DNA of 64,000 bases from Hyphomicrobiales bacterium (GTDB taxonomy: Bacteria > Pseudomonadota > Alphaproteobacteria > Rhizobiales > Beijerinckiaceae), in NCBI GenBank assembly GCA_027489535.1, contig JAIXZO010000010.1, positions 1-64,000 on the forward strand, in the 5' to 3' direction. Below the pieces are notes generated by a model. It saw only the letters and a list, made by a program, of their open reading frames with translations, searched no databases and was not told the origin of the DNA. Below are positions 1 through 8,230 of the stretch, piece after piece. Every line of letters begins with the position of its first letter. Position 1 is the stretch's first letter. The translations under genes were made by a program, and so were the position numbers.

Positions 1-2
1 AG

Positions 3-146
3 GTCCGCGACTGGGTCCGCGAGACCGCCGCGGGGGAGGGGCGCTCGATGGCGAGCTTCCTCGTGCTGCTGTGTCTCGCATGGGCGGAGATGAACGGGCG
101 CCCCCCGCCGCAGGTGCCGGCGCGATACCGGCGCTTGCTGCGGTAA
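3..146 (+). CDS. C-terminal end of an unidentified protein (partial)
   Basis: An open frame enters from the left edge and ends at TAA 144-146, giving 47 residues (VRDWVRETAAGEG... to ...YRRLLR). It includes a short hydrophobic stretch (SFLVLLCLAWAEM) and a basic tail. The gene start lies outside the window and no family is recognisable. Codon composition matches the neighbouring GC-rich genes. Confidence 0.5.
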   Translation, partial: VRDWVRETAAGEGRSMASFLVLLCLAWAEMNGRPPPQVPARYRRLLR

Positions 147-516
147 GCGCGCCCCGCGAAGTCCCAAGGCCCGATTTTGGAACGCGCCTCGACCGCTCAC
201 GGCGGTGGGTCCCGCACGGTATCCAACGCCGCCATTTCCCCCGCGTCGTAACGGTGTGGTCCGGTGACGAATATTTTCCGCCGATGCAAAGCAGAGATCG
301 CGCCCGCCTTCGCCGGACCGTTTCCAGTTCGCAAGCATCGAAAGAAGCATGCGCCGGAATGCTCCCATCGCCTGTGCCCCTCCGGCATGCCACCCGGCGG
401 CGGTTTCGGACGGCGGTCTCCGCGTCGCCCTTAAGATATTACGTTACGGAAAAATTTGCCCTCGTTTTAGCGCGATGCGCCCATTCTTAGGCGCGACCAG
501 GGAGCGACATGGGCGC
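147..516. other. Intergenic region upstream of the subtilase
   Basis: About 370 bases without a convincing gene; the short frames on both strands look like GC-rich shadows. A less GC-rich patch near 428-470 is the likely place for the promoter of the downstream protease, but no clear -35/-10 pair can be assigned. Confidence 0.4.
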
Positions 517-2970
517 ATGAAAACCGCGCGTCGTCTTCGTTTCGGCCTTGTCCTGATCGCCCCCGTCCTCGCCGCTTGCGGCGGAGGCGGCGGAGGCGGC
601 GGAGGATCCTCGCCCGTGCTAACGGCCGCTCCTCCCCCGGGAAGCACCGTGACGCCGCCGGGCGGAACGACGTCTCCGGACGGGATCAACCCGTTCTCGC
701 TCGCCTATATGACGAGCTTCGACGAGGACGAGGCGTCCCGTCTCCGGAGCCTTCCCGAATTCGCGATCCAGCAGCGGACCTGGAGCTTTCCGGGGTCCCC
801 GACCTATACGAGCTTCTCCTATGCCTCCGTCCGGGCGGAGTATCCCCTTTCGGTCGGCCTCACCGGGGCGGGCAAGACGATCGCCGTCGTCGACGACGGC
901 TTCCGCCTGAGCCATCGCGAATTCGCCGGGAAGATGATCCGCAGCTTCGGGACCTTCAGCTCCGAGACGCACGGGACCAAGGTCGCGTCCATCGTTGCGG
1001 GCGTGCGGGACGGATCGGGCATGATGGGCATCGCCCCCGGGGCCGATCTCCACGTCTCGAGCTTCGTCGGCACGACCGGCGGCCTCAATCTCCAGCGACT
1101 CGCCGATGCCACGCGCGACGCCGTCGAGAAGAACGCGATCGCGCAGAACAATTCCTGGGGCATCATCGACGCGCAGGGAACCGAGATTCCGGTCACCGAA
1201 CTTCAGGCGCGGGTCGACGCCGATCCGGCGCGGAACGTCGGCCGGGCGCTCGCATCGATCGTGGGCGGCTCGGAGAAGGCCGCGACGAACTATCTAGATT
1301 CGCTGCAGGCCTTCGCCTCCCGCGGGGTCGTCGTCTTCGCCGCCTCCAATGACGCGGCGGCGACCTCGGCGGGGATCCTCGACGGGCTGCCGACCGTCCT
1401 CCCGAGCCTCGCGGCGGGATGGCTCGTCGCGGTCAATGCCGTGCCGACCTTCGGCGCGGACGGGAGGGTCGCCTCGGCCGCCCGTCTCTCCGCGGCTTGC
1501 CTCCAATCGGCTCCGGCCTGTCTAGTCGGCGACGGGATGACGTTGGGAGCGTCGGCGGGCGGAGACCGCAGCTATCAATGGTCTACCGGCACGTCTTTCG
1601 TCGCGCCCCAAATCGCGGGTGGCCTCGCGATCCTGGCCGAAGCCTTTCCTTCTCTTCCGCCGTCGGACCTGCGTAAACGTCTCCTCGCAAGCGCCGACAA
1701 TGGTTTCTATGCACATTCGGGCGTGACCGATCTCGGCTATGGCGTCACGCATGGCTACAATTCGGAATTCGGTCACGGGTTCTTGAATTTGAAGGTCGCG
1801 CTGCAGCCGATCGGGACGGTCGGGCTTCCTACGGGCGCTACGGCGTATGACCGCAAGACTGCTTTGGCATCCGCCGGCATCGGTCCGGGCGCCGCGCAGG
1901 GCGACGGGATCGCCCGGTCGCTCGTGGGCAGGCGGATTGCCGTATTCGATGCGCTGGGAGCCGACTTCCGCGTGCGGGCATCCGCGCTCGTCCGATCCAC
2001 TAACGAGCCGTCGGGCTTCGAAAGACGGTTCCGCTCTTTCACAGCCGTCTCAGGGGGGCAGCGGGCGGGTTTCGCGCGGACTGCGCTCGGGTTGACCGCG
2101 CATACGCTCGGGCCGACCGGAAACGTCCTCTCCTTCGGTTCGACCGATCTCCTCGTTCCGACGCTCGGCGCGGGCTTCGCGTCGCCCGGCATCGGCGCAT
2201 TGCCCGACCGAATGCACGGCGTCATTCCGGGCGCGGTCGCGGCCGCCTTCACCCGCGCAGCCGATTTAACGGCGCCTGCCGGATACTCGACGACGTTCTA
2301 CGCATTCGCGACGCCGGGCGGCGAGCATCGCGCAACCGTGACTGGAACGGCGTTCCGCGGGGAGACCGACGAGAGGCTCGGCGCGGGCGCGGGCGTGATC
2401 CGCACATTTTCCTTCGGCTCGGCCGATCTGTCCGTCGGCGCGTCGGTGATGGGCGAGAACCGATCCGCTCTCGGACTCGAGAGCTTCGGCGCGCTCGGCA
2501 CGTCGAAGGCCGCATCGGCCGCCCTCGATCTCGGCGCGGGACTTCGGCTGTCGGACAAGGTCGCCGTCTTTGCGTCCGTGCAGGGCGGCGCGAGCGTGGC
2601 CGACCGCGACGGGTTGCTCGCCTCCGGCACCGGGGCTCCGTTCACGGCCTTCACTGCGGGCATTAGGCACAGCGCCGTCCTGAGCGATCGCGATGTCTTC
2701 ACCTTTTCCGTATCCCAGCCGCTGCGGGCGGAAGCCGACCGGGCGATCTTGTCGGCGCCTTCGGGCCGGACGCTCGACGGCGGCATTCTCTGGCAGGCCA
2801 TCCCCGTGAACATGGCTCCGTCGGGCCGCCAATTCGATTGGAATGCGGGATACGAGGCCTCCGCCGCGACCGGGCTGTTCCGGCTTGCCGCCACGCTCTC
2901 GACGGATGCGGGACACGTGCACGGCGCCGTCGAAGTGGCGGTGATGGGAAGCTGGATGCAGCGCTTCTAG
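517..2970 (+). CDS. Subtilisin-like (S8) lipoprotein protease with autotransporter-like C-terminus
   Basis: This 817-residue protein is a probable surface serine endopeptidase. It starts with a lipoprotein signal (RLRFGLVLIAPVLAAC, lipidated Cys21) followed by a nine-glycine run. The S8 triad is visible: Asp126 in VVDDGF, His152 in THGTKVASI and Ser360 in GTSFVAPQ, with Asn278 of AASND as oxyanion residue. From about residue 540 the sequence becomes alternating and glycine-rich, and it ends in Phe (VMGSWMQRF), as outer-membrane beta-barrels do. Lipidated subtilase autotransporters are known (Neisseria NalP), so an outer-membrane location with an exposed protease is inferred. The 517 start is chosen because the signal peptide begins there; upstream in-frame ATGs add a charged leader. 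The gene stands alone. Confidence 0.85.
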   Translation: MKTARRLRFGLVLIAPVLAACGGGGGGGGGSSPVLTAAPPPGSTVTPPGGTTSPDGINPFSLAYMTSFDEDEASRLRSLPEFAIQQRTWSFPGSPTYTSFSYASVRAEYPLSVGLTGAGKTIAVVDDGFRLSHREFAGKMIRSFGTFSSETHGTKVASIVAGVRDGSGMMGIAPGADLHVSSFVGTTGGLNLQRLADATRDAVEKNAIAQNNSWGIIDAQGTEIPVTELQARVDADPARNVGRALASIVGGSEKAATNYLDSLQAFASRGVVVFAASNDAAATSAGILDGLPTVLPSLAAGWLVAVNAVPTFGADGRVASAARLSAACLQSAPACLVGDGMTLGASAGGDRSYQWSTGTSFVAPQIAGGLAILAEAFPSLPPSDLRKRLLASADNGFYAHSGVTDLGYGVTHGYNSEFGHGFLNLKVALQPIGTVGLPTGATAYDRKTALASAGIGPGAAQGDGIARSLVGRRIAVFDALGADFRVRASALVRSTNEPSGFERRFRSFTAVSGGQRAGFARTALGLTAHTLGPTGNVLSFGSTDLLVPTLGAGFASPGIGALPDRMHGVIPGAVAAAFTRAADLTAPAGYSTTFYAFATPGGEHRATVTGTAFRGETDERLGAGAGVIRTFSFGSADLSVGASVMGENRSALGLESFGALGTSKAASAALDLGAGLRLSDKVAVFASVQGGASVADRDGLLASGTGAPFTAFTAGIRHSAVLSDRDVFTFSVSQPLRAEADRAILSAPSGRTLDGGILWQAIPVNMAPSGRQFDWNAGYEASAATGLFRLAATLSTDAGHVHGAVEVAVMGSWMQRF

Positions 2971-3838
2971 CAGGGTCGAGACGACGCTGCGCCTGAGCAT
3001 GAGCGACGGCTCAGCTCCACGAACCGTCAGTTTCACATGACGTTGCCCGGCGCAATCGGTTGAGGTCTTGCAGGGCGTTGCGGGGCGAGATCCGCGGCGG
3101 ACTCTGGGGAAGACCCGCGGGACTGGCGCGGGCGCTGCCGTTAAGCGAATCCGCGCCGCTCCCATCGAAATCACACGCCTCCTCAACAAGACCCCAAGCC
3201 CTCGCGGACACGTTCCGCGGGGTTTTTTTTCGGCGCGGCGAGGGGCGGATCCCGCGGGCTGCGAGGCGGAATCGAAATCCGCGGAAGGCGGGTCTGAAAG
3301 CGGAAAAACCGTCGTCCGAGTCGGTCGTTTCCGGTCTTTCTTTCTTTCTTTCTTTTTAAGACGCGGCTTCGGGTTCTTCTATTCGAAGAATAGCGGCGAG
3401 TTCACACGGCGGACGCGGAAGACGGAAAAAAAAGGAGGGCCGACCCGCCGCGGACCGCCGCACCCCGCGCCTGCGGATCGCCCGACGGGGCCGCGGCGTC
3501 AGGGACGGCGTTCGGGCCGTGCGGGGCCTCGGACGCGAAGACCGCGCATTCCGCCCCCGCGCACGAAGCGCCCCGTTCCCCTGCCGATCCGGCCGCGGTT
3601 TCGAGGACGGTCCTGCGGCGGCCGACGACGCAAAAAACGACGGCCGCCCTCTTCCGAGGATGCGTTGAACCGTCGTCTTTGAAGTGATCTCTCATGCAAA
3701 CGCGCCAGCAAGACGCGCCGAACCTAATTCGCAGCGCACAAAACCGTTTGGCGGCCTTCCGGGTTAGGTTGGCTTCAGGAAAAATTAGGCTGCGGCGGCC
3801 GCGAACCCGAAGACGATTAGGCGCGGAAAGCTTCAGCT
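2971..3838. other. Long intergenic region with structured-RNA potential
   Basis: About 870 bases without a convincing protein gene. From 3056 to 3230 the sequence is rich in pairing segments and ends in an intrinsic terminator, so a non-coding transcript or long 3' UTR is possible. At 3337-3352 there are four TTTC repeats followed by a T run. From 3420 to 3680 it is very GC-rich with stop-poor frames in all phases, which reads as shadow ORFs. Confidence 0.5.
3200..3230 (+). terminator. Intrinsic terminator
   Basis: CCTCGCGG (3200-3207) pairs with CCGCGGGG (3215-3222) through an 8-bp stem containing one G-T wobble. The loop is 7 nt, and eight T residues follow directly (3223-3230). This is a classical Rho-independent terminator on the plus strand. 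It lies 230 nt after the subtilase stop, so it ends either that mRNA or a separate short transcript. Confidence 0.8.
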
Positions 3839-4228
3839 TCAGCAGGGGTAAAGCGCCCGCAGCGCCACCTCGACGGCGCGGCGGAAGGCGTAGTGGCGGG
3901 TATCGGTGCGGCCGGCGACGAGGTCCATCATCCGGGTCTCGGGCCGCGCCTCGTCGACGCGGAACAGCGGGCAGATCGTGCGCGTGCGGACGATGCGGCG
4001 CTTCTCCATCTCGAACCAGGTAAAGTAGGAGTCCCGGAACTGCTCCCATTGCGGGTTGCGGAAGCCGGCCATGCACAACGCCCAGACGTCGGCGACGGGG
4101 CGATGCGCGAAGTTCCGCGCCCAATCGGCGGCAAGGCGCAGGTCGTTTTTTTATTCCTTCGCACCGGCCGTCGACATGAAAAGCACGCTCGCCAGGGTGG
4201 CGGCGACCAGCGTCGTCTTGCGCTTCAT
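3839..4228 (-). pseudogene. Small secreted protein gene interrupted by an in-frame stop
   Basis: From ATG 4228 the frame encodes a signal peptide (MKRKTTLVAATLASVLFMSTAGA), then KE and a TAA at 4151-4153. The same frame continues with no other stop to 3839, giving a coherent stretch with normal codon use (DLRLAADWARNFAHRP... ending ALRALYPC). The stop abuts a seven-base T/A run at 4146-4152. The ATG overlaps the stop of the preceding small secreted gene by 4 bases, so the two are translationally coupled. The likely reading is one gene of about 129 codons broken by a nonsense mutation. The alternative is a 25-residue peptide plus an unrelated frame beginning at TTG 4078. No family is recognised. 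Confidence 0.5.
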
Positions 4229-4527
4229 CGGCATGACCATGTGCTCCCGATCTTGGTGCAGGTTGAGGTGGTGCGGCCCTTTTCGTCCTCGATGACGAGG
4301 CGGTCGCGGCCGTAGCGGCGATAAACCGTCTCGCCCCCGCCCGGTTTCGGCCGCGAGATCGACAGCGTGTCCTTGCCGATGGTGTAGCCCGCGGTGCCGT
4401 CGGTGCAGTCGAAGCGGCTGGCGTTGGAGAATTTCAGCTCCACGCAGTCGACCCGCTGCGCCAGCGCGGGCGGGCTCGACCAAACGAGGGCGGCGAGGCT
4501 CGTGACGAAGGCGGTTCTGCGGATCAT
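4225..4527 (-). CDS. Small secreted cysteine-containing protein
   Basis: 100 residues beginning MIRRTAFVTSLAALVW, a Sec signal peptide with likely cleavage after PPALAQ. The mature part of about 77 residues contains four cysteines (VDCVEL, FDCTDG, STCTK, WSCR), consistent with two disulfides in the periplasm. The inner ATG at 4527 is chosen over 4602 because the signal peptide starts there. It overlaps the next minus-strand frame by ATGA. Function unknown. Confidence 0.65.
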   Translation of the reverse strand: MIRRTAFVTSLAALVWSSPPALAQRVDCVELKFSNASRFDCTDGTAGYTIGKDTLSISRPKPGGGETVYRRYGRDRLVIEDEKGRTTSTCTKIGSTWSCR

Positions 4528-4614
4528 GGCGCACCTCTCGCGTGACGTGTTCGACGCATGAAGTCTCGACGCGGACCGACGGCGACCGGACGGCTTTCGC
4601 ACCCCTTCCCTCGC

Positions 4615-4945
4615 CTAAAGCTTGAGCCAGAGGCGGGTGTTGGTGTCATTGAAGGGCTTGCCCTGCAGCGTGGTAACGCCGCGCGTCGAGCGCGGCGCGG
4701 ATGCTGGGCAGCTCGCCCAGCTCCTCGAGCGCGGGGGCGACGGCGGCGGCGTGCTCGCTGTGTAGCCGGCGGCGCTGCTCAAGGCTCAGGACCTCGGCGT
4801 GGCGGCGCTGCTCGGGGCGGCCGTAGTCGTGCCCGGCCCGCGCCCGGCCCGACCTGCGCCCGCGCTCGGCGGAATAGGCGCCCTCCGCCGCCAGCGTCTC
4901 CTCCAGCGCGGCCAGCGCGCGGTGCAGATAGCCGGCCAGCTTCAT
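4615..4945 (-). pseudogene. Small helical protein gene with a probable C-terminal frameshift
   Basis: The start ATG at 4945 is preceded by GGGAG at good spacing. The frame reads MKLAGYLHRALAALEETLAAEG and continues as a charged helical protein to LPSIRAALDAR, then ends ...YHAAGQALQ at 4646. A one-base shift in the GCGCGCGG run near 4685 instead gives GVTTLQGKPFNDTNTRLWLKL with TAG at 4615. That alternative tail resembles the small DNA-contacting tail of resolvase/invertase-like proteins (ALDARGVTTLQGKPF). A real frameshift or a sequencing indel are equally possible. If the shift is not real, the intact product is 99 residues ending at 4646. Confidence 0.45.
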
Positions 4946-5144
4946 GCAGACTCCCTTTGGCGCGTGCGCCACAACAACGCCCGACGTCCCGGCGCGCGTT
5001 CCGCGCTTCATCGTCGGGCCAGACCGCGAATGTTCCGCGACCGGAAAACGGCGATCCGCGACCGGAAACCGATCGTGAACCGCTGCCTTTCGACGGCGGA
5101 ACGCCGATTTGTGATCAGATCAGCAGGCCGAACCATTCGGAGGA

Positions 5145-5417
5145 ATGATGGGAGCTCGGGACGATCCCGGCGAGGCGGTGATCGAGGCGCGCCGCCAGCT
5201 GCATCTCGCCTTCGACCGCTTGATCGGCGCGGGCGCGAACGGGCGCATCGACATCCACGACGAGCTCTGCCGCCTGATCGCTTCGGCCGGCTTTTGCGAC
5301 GTGCTCGAGGTGCGGATGCGCCTCGAGGCGATCGACGACGAGGACGGGGTCGACTTCCTCGACGAGGAGCCCCCCGCCCTCGCCGACGTCGTGCCGTTCA
5401 AGCGGCGCGGAGCTTAA
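5145..5417 (+). CDS. Small acidic hypothetical protein
   Basis: 90 residues, MMGARDDPGEAVIEARRQLHLAFDRL... ending in an acidic tail and VVPFKRRGA. A strong ribosome binding site, GGAGGA, abuts the tandem ATGs at 5145 and 5148. The second ATG is nearer but still short of ideal spacing. The predicted content is mostly helical with no signal peptide. The stop lies 2 bases before the next start, so the pair is probably co-transcribed. No family recognised. Confidence 0.6.
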   Translation: MMGARDDPGEAVIEARRQLHLAFDRLIGAGANGRIDIHDELCRLIASAGFCDVLEVRMRLEAIDDEDGVDFLDEEPPALADVVPFKRRGA

Positions 5418-5419
5418 GA

Positions 5420-5908
5420 ATGTCCGTCTCGGCCGTCGTCTCCCTCGTCGCCGCGCTGCTCGTCACGACGGCCGCCGCCGCCCAGCAGCCGCGGAGGCTG
5501 ACGCCGCAGGAGCTCGACGGCAAAACGGCCTGCGTCGGCAAGGCCGTCACCTTCACCGACGGCAAGCTCGATTCCAGCCTTCTCGGCACGACCTTGATCG
5601 TGCGGACCTCGAACGCGCTCGCATGGGCTGTCGCCGGCGTGCAGGTCGGATACGTGGTGCGCACGCCGGGGCGCACGGTCCCGTGGGCGACCGGCAAGGC
5701 GTCGGCCCGGATCCCGGGCGGGGTCGAGCCCGGCGAAACCCGCGAAATCAGGATCACCCTCGGCATGAATGTGCCGCGCGACCTGATCGAGCCGGTGGTC
5801 GTGGACGTCGTGGCGGTCGACCTCGTCGATCCCGACGGCCGTCAGATCGTGCTGGCCGACGACACGATGAGCAATGCGCCGAAGCGTTCGGCGCGGCCCT
5901 GCTCCTGA
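5420..5908 (+). CDS. Secreted hypothetical protein
   Basis: 162 residues with a clear signal peptide (MSVSAVVSLVAALLVTTAAAAQQ) and a mature beta-rich domain of about 140 residues containing two cysteines (TACVGK and the C-terminal PCS). Phrases such as ARIPGGVEPGETREIRITL suggest a periplasmic Ig-like fold, which is inference only. It follows the 90-residue gene by 2 bases. Function not recognised. Confidence 0.65.
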   Translation: MSVSAVVSLVAALLVTTAAAAQQPRRLTPQELDGKTACVGKAVTFTDGKLDSSLLGTTLIVRTSNALAWAVAGVQVGYVVRTPGRTVPWATGKASARIPGGVEPGETREIRITLGMNVPRDLIEPVVVDVVAVDLVDPDGRQIVLADDTMSNAPKRSARPCS

Positions 5909-6001
5909 GAGACGCCCTGTAAACGTCGGGCGGCGCGCCGGGGCCGCGACATTGCGGCGGCTTTTTCGACGCGGCGTTTCGCGTCAAACTTTATCTTCGC
6001 C

Positions 6002-6340
6002 ATGAAGATCGCCCCGATGTCCCGCGCCCCGTTTCGTCCCGACAACCCCGTCCTGCTCGCCTGTCGCCGCGATCCGCAAATGCGCGCGATGATGGCCGAG
6101 CTGGTGAAGATGGACGATGCGGCCTTCGCCGAAACGGTCCACAGGCTGCGCGACCCCGCCGCCGCGTCCGAACAGGGCGTCGCCGAGACGCTGCGTGCGG
6201 TCATGTTGCGGCGAGCCGAGACCAAAAACCGCCCGATGTCGGAGCTGGTGGACGAGCTCGAGGAGGCCCGCTCGATCTTCGGCATGCTGATGCCCCTCGC
6301 CGACTTTGCCCAAGGCCGCGTCGCGGGCCGGAAAACCTGA
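6002..6340 (+). CDS. Hypothetical helical protein
   Basis: 112 residues without signal peptide or membrane segment, predicted largely helical (MRAMMAELVKMDDAAFAETVHRLRD... and ...MSELVDELEEARSIFGMLM). The antisense frames here are longer but arginine/alanine-rich shadows. No neighbour suggests a role. It may be the last native gene before the anomalous 6341-8230 stretch. Confidence 0.5.
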   Translation: MKIAPMSRAPFRPDNPVLLACRRDPQMRAMMAELVKMDDAAFAETVHRLRDPAAASEQGVAETLRAVMLRRAETKNRPMSELVDELEEARSIFGMLMPLADFAQGRVAGRKT

Positions 6341-6534
6341 CTTCGGCAGCTGTGATCTTTTCCGCCGCGACGGGCTGATTCCGGTGCTGATGGCGGGCGG
6401 GGACAACACCATTCCGGACGGCGCGTTCACCACTGAGGACGGTCGTCCGGATCTGGTCCAGTTCAGCGTTTCAGCCTTGAGGCGATCTGAAAACACCCGC
6501 GTTGTTAGGCCTCCGCGCGCTTCGCGCGCTGCGG

Positions 6535-6592
6535 CGGCGACGCCTCGGACCCGCTTCAAGCCCTTCGGGCTCTTGCGTCCTCGGCGTCGCCG
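6535..6592. repeat. Long inverted repeat (hairpin)
   Basis: CGGCGACGCC (6535-6544) is the exact reverse complement of GGCGTCGCCG (6583-6592). Inside it a second stem closes on a TTCG tetraloop (AGCCC-TTCG-GGGCT, about 6559-6571). A third short GCGCGC-TTCG-CGCGC hairpin lies just upstream (about 6515-6529). Such stacked TTCG hairpins resemble REP-type intergenic repeats. No coding function is evident. Confidence 0.55.
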
Positions 6593-7093
6593 GTTTTCGA
6601 GGTTCCTCGCGGTGCGTCTTCAATTGCAGTGTGCCACGCCAACCGGGCCCACCGGGGAAGGGGCTTTCTCCCCCCAGCCACAGGACCACATCCTGCGACT
6701 TGAGGGAGATACTCTTCGACCGTTCGAAGGGGGTGGGGAGAGCCTGACAGAAAACATTCTGTAGCCCGGTGGTGACCATTACCGGGCAATTGAGCTCCGT
6801 ATCTCGCCGTTAGGCTCACGGTTATCGGGGTGGATACCCCGATGCATCCGGCGCTGCACACCAAATCCCAACAGCTACCGGATCGGAAGTTGCGGCAACG
6901 CAGCGCTTCCGTCTTTCTTGCGCGTTCCAGCCGAAGCTGCGGTGCAACCCCCGCGAAGCGTCCTGAGCCAACAGGGGAGCGATCGCGCTGATATCCCGTT
7001 CGGGCGCGGCACCCTCATAGCCGGGGTCATGTTCCCCCGAACCGTTTCGACAAAGCCGCTATGCCTCTCAAGATGAGAGTTGCAATAGATTTC

Positions 7094-7236
7094 TATAAAT
7101 TCGTGAATTCTGCAACGTTTTATTTCTAAGTTTCAACGAGAGCAGGCTCGTTGCTCGAGTGTTCGTGAACAATTTCATTAAAATCGTGAACGATTTCGCT
7201 CGGTTTGTAGAAGGTTTTTGATCATATTTGATCAAA
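7094..7236. repeat. AT-rich segment with short repeats
   Basis: TCGTGAA occurs at 7101, 7163 and 7184. The last two lie in 15-base near-identical direct repeats (TTCGTGAACAATTTC at 7162-7176 and ATCGTGAACGATTTC at 7183-7197) set 21 bases apart, two helical turns. TTTGATCA recurs at 7217 and 7227 and forms a dyad ending at 7236. This pattern suits a protein-binding region such as an operator or an iteron/partition-like site. Its owner is unknown. Confidence 0.4.
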
Positions 7237-7499
7237 CTTTGGTTGTGCACTAATTTCGCTCTACGGGGCCTGGAGCGGCGCGATCATGGGGGCGCTCTCC
7301 GGTAAGTCGCGTAAAGTGGCCCTTGGTCTCCATCGCGATGAACCCGAACGCGCTGGCGGTCATACACAAGCACTCGTGGCAGGCGCGGTGCGCACCGCGA
7401 GAACTGATCCGGCGCTCGGTATGCGAGCGACCTCGTCGCGGTGGGCGCAGGCATCCGTTGCACGGTTCGTCGCGCCTCTACCCCGCCGCAGCCGAGGCT

Positions 7500-7604
7500 A
7501 AGCGTGGTGGCCGAGGTCGTCGGTCCGTCTTTCTGGAGCACGACGGCCCGCCTCCGGACGTTACCGACTTCGATGCGCCTTGATGTCGATCCGGCATGGA
7601 GCAA
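7500..7604 (-). pseudogene. Degenerate tyrosine-recombinase (integrase) trace
   Basis: The minus frame includes GNVRRRAVVLQK (7530-7565). It resembles the conserved G-x-V-R-x-R-A-x-x-x-Q-K segment of phage-type integrases, which is normally followed by KTGRP. The neighbouring frame continues KTDRRP, as expected if a base was lost. No catalytic R-H-R-Y residues follow, so at most a short decayed piece remains. The match is brief and may be chance. Confidence 0.25.
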
Positions 7605-8048
7605 CGAAGGTTCGGCAGGGTGACGTGGCAGCTCAGCGCCGCGGGGCTGACCGCGTCATGCAGAGGGAGCCACCAGCGCGAAATACCTTCGGAGCCGGGA
7701 CTGGGCGGGGACGCTTGCTCGGCGTTGCGGGGCCGGAGCGTCGCGTGACGAGACGAGGCGCTTGACTGAATAGAACCGACAGTTGGCGGTTATGTCTTCT
7801 AGGATGGCGGGAAGAGACGGACGCGGTGAACTGCAGCATCGAAGACCGCTCGGGAAGGCCGGGGCCGGCACTGTCGTGGGACGACGAATACAGCCTGATC
7901 CAAGCCTGCCGCAAAAAGGCTCAGCTCGAGCTTTTTTCTCGACATCGGGCGAAAATCCCGTAACAAAAAGTGCCTCCAACTGATGTTACAAAAAATTCTC
8001 TCCAAACAAGCTAACCATATGATAAGATTATAGAATAAGCGGAACCTT

Positions 8049-8076
8049 GAGAGTTCAATCCTCTCTCGCAGCACCA
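8049..8076 (+). repeat. tRNA 3'-end fragment, candidate attachment site
   Basis: GAGAG-TTCAATC-CTCTC forms a perfect 5-bp T-arm with a 7-nt TTCAATC loop. It is followed by a 7-nt acceptor strand TCGCAGC, discriminator A and CCA. No matching 5' half (GCTGCGA, D-arm, anticodon arm) is present in the 120 bases upstream, which are AT-rich. Site-specific elements integrating at tRNA 3' ends leave exactly such duplicates, so an att remnant is inferred. Confidence 0.45.
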
Positions 8077-8230
8077 GCCGGACCTTTTCTCCTAGTTGTA
8101 AGCCAAACCCGGACGTCTCGGTTGCTCGAGTGCGTACGCTTGCTGGAACCGCCCGCTGCGATGGGAGGTCGCCGCTGGACCCGCCCTTCGGTCTTCGCTA
8201 AGCAGCGACGCAGCCGATGAGCAAGGATTC

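Larger units (their letters stand above)
6341..8230. other. Gene-poor anomalous region, probable mobile-element scar
   Basis: Nearly 1.9 kb with no convincing intact gene. It contains, in order: a GC-rich hairpin-dense part (about 6500-6850), including the dyad ATCGGGG/CCCCGAT near 6825; an AT-rich island (about 7060-7260) with TCGTGAA and TTGATCA repeats; short degenerate frames, one resembling a tyrosine recombinase; a second AT-rich patch (about 7960-8045); and a tRNA 3'-end-like fragment at 8049-8076. The base composition swings are unlike the rest of the window. Confidence 0.55.

Noticed and set aside
3337-3352. Four TTTC repeats as a phase-variation tract
   Set aside because: Only four units plus a T run and no credible ORF or promoter depends on it; a short microsatellite in non-coding sequence.
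6480-6900. tmRNA or RNase P RNA gene
   Set aside because: No tag-peptide frame of the AND...AA type and none of the conserved RNase P segments such as GAGGAAAGTC could be found on either strand.
7217-7236. FNR/FixK box in the AT-rich island
   Set aside because: The half-sites TTGAT and ATCAA are separated by 8 bases rather than 4 and no gene follows in a suitable position.
8049-8076. Complete tRNA gene
   Set aside because: Only the T arm, acceptor 3' strand and CCA are present; no D arm, anticodon arm or matching 5' acceptor strand upstream.
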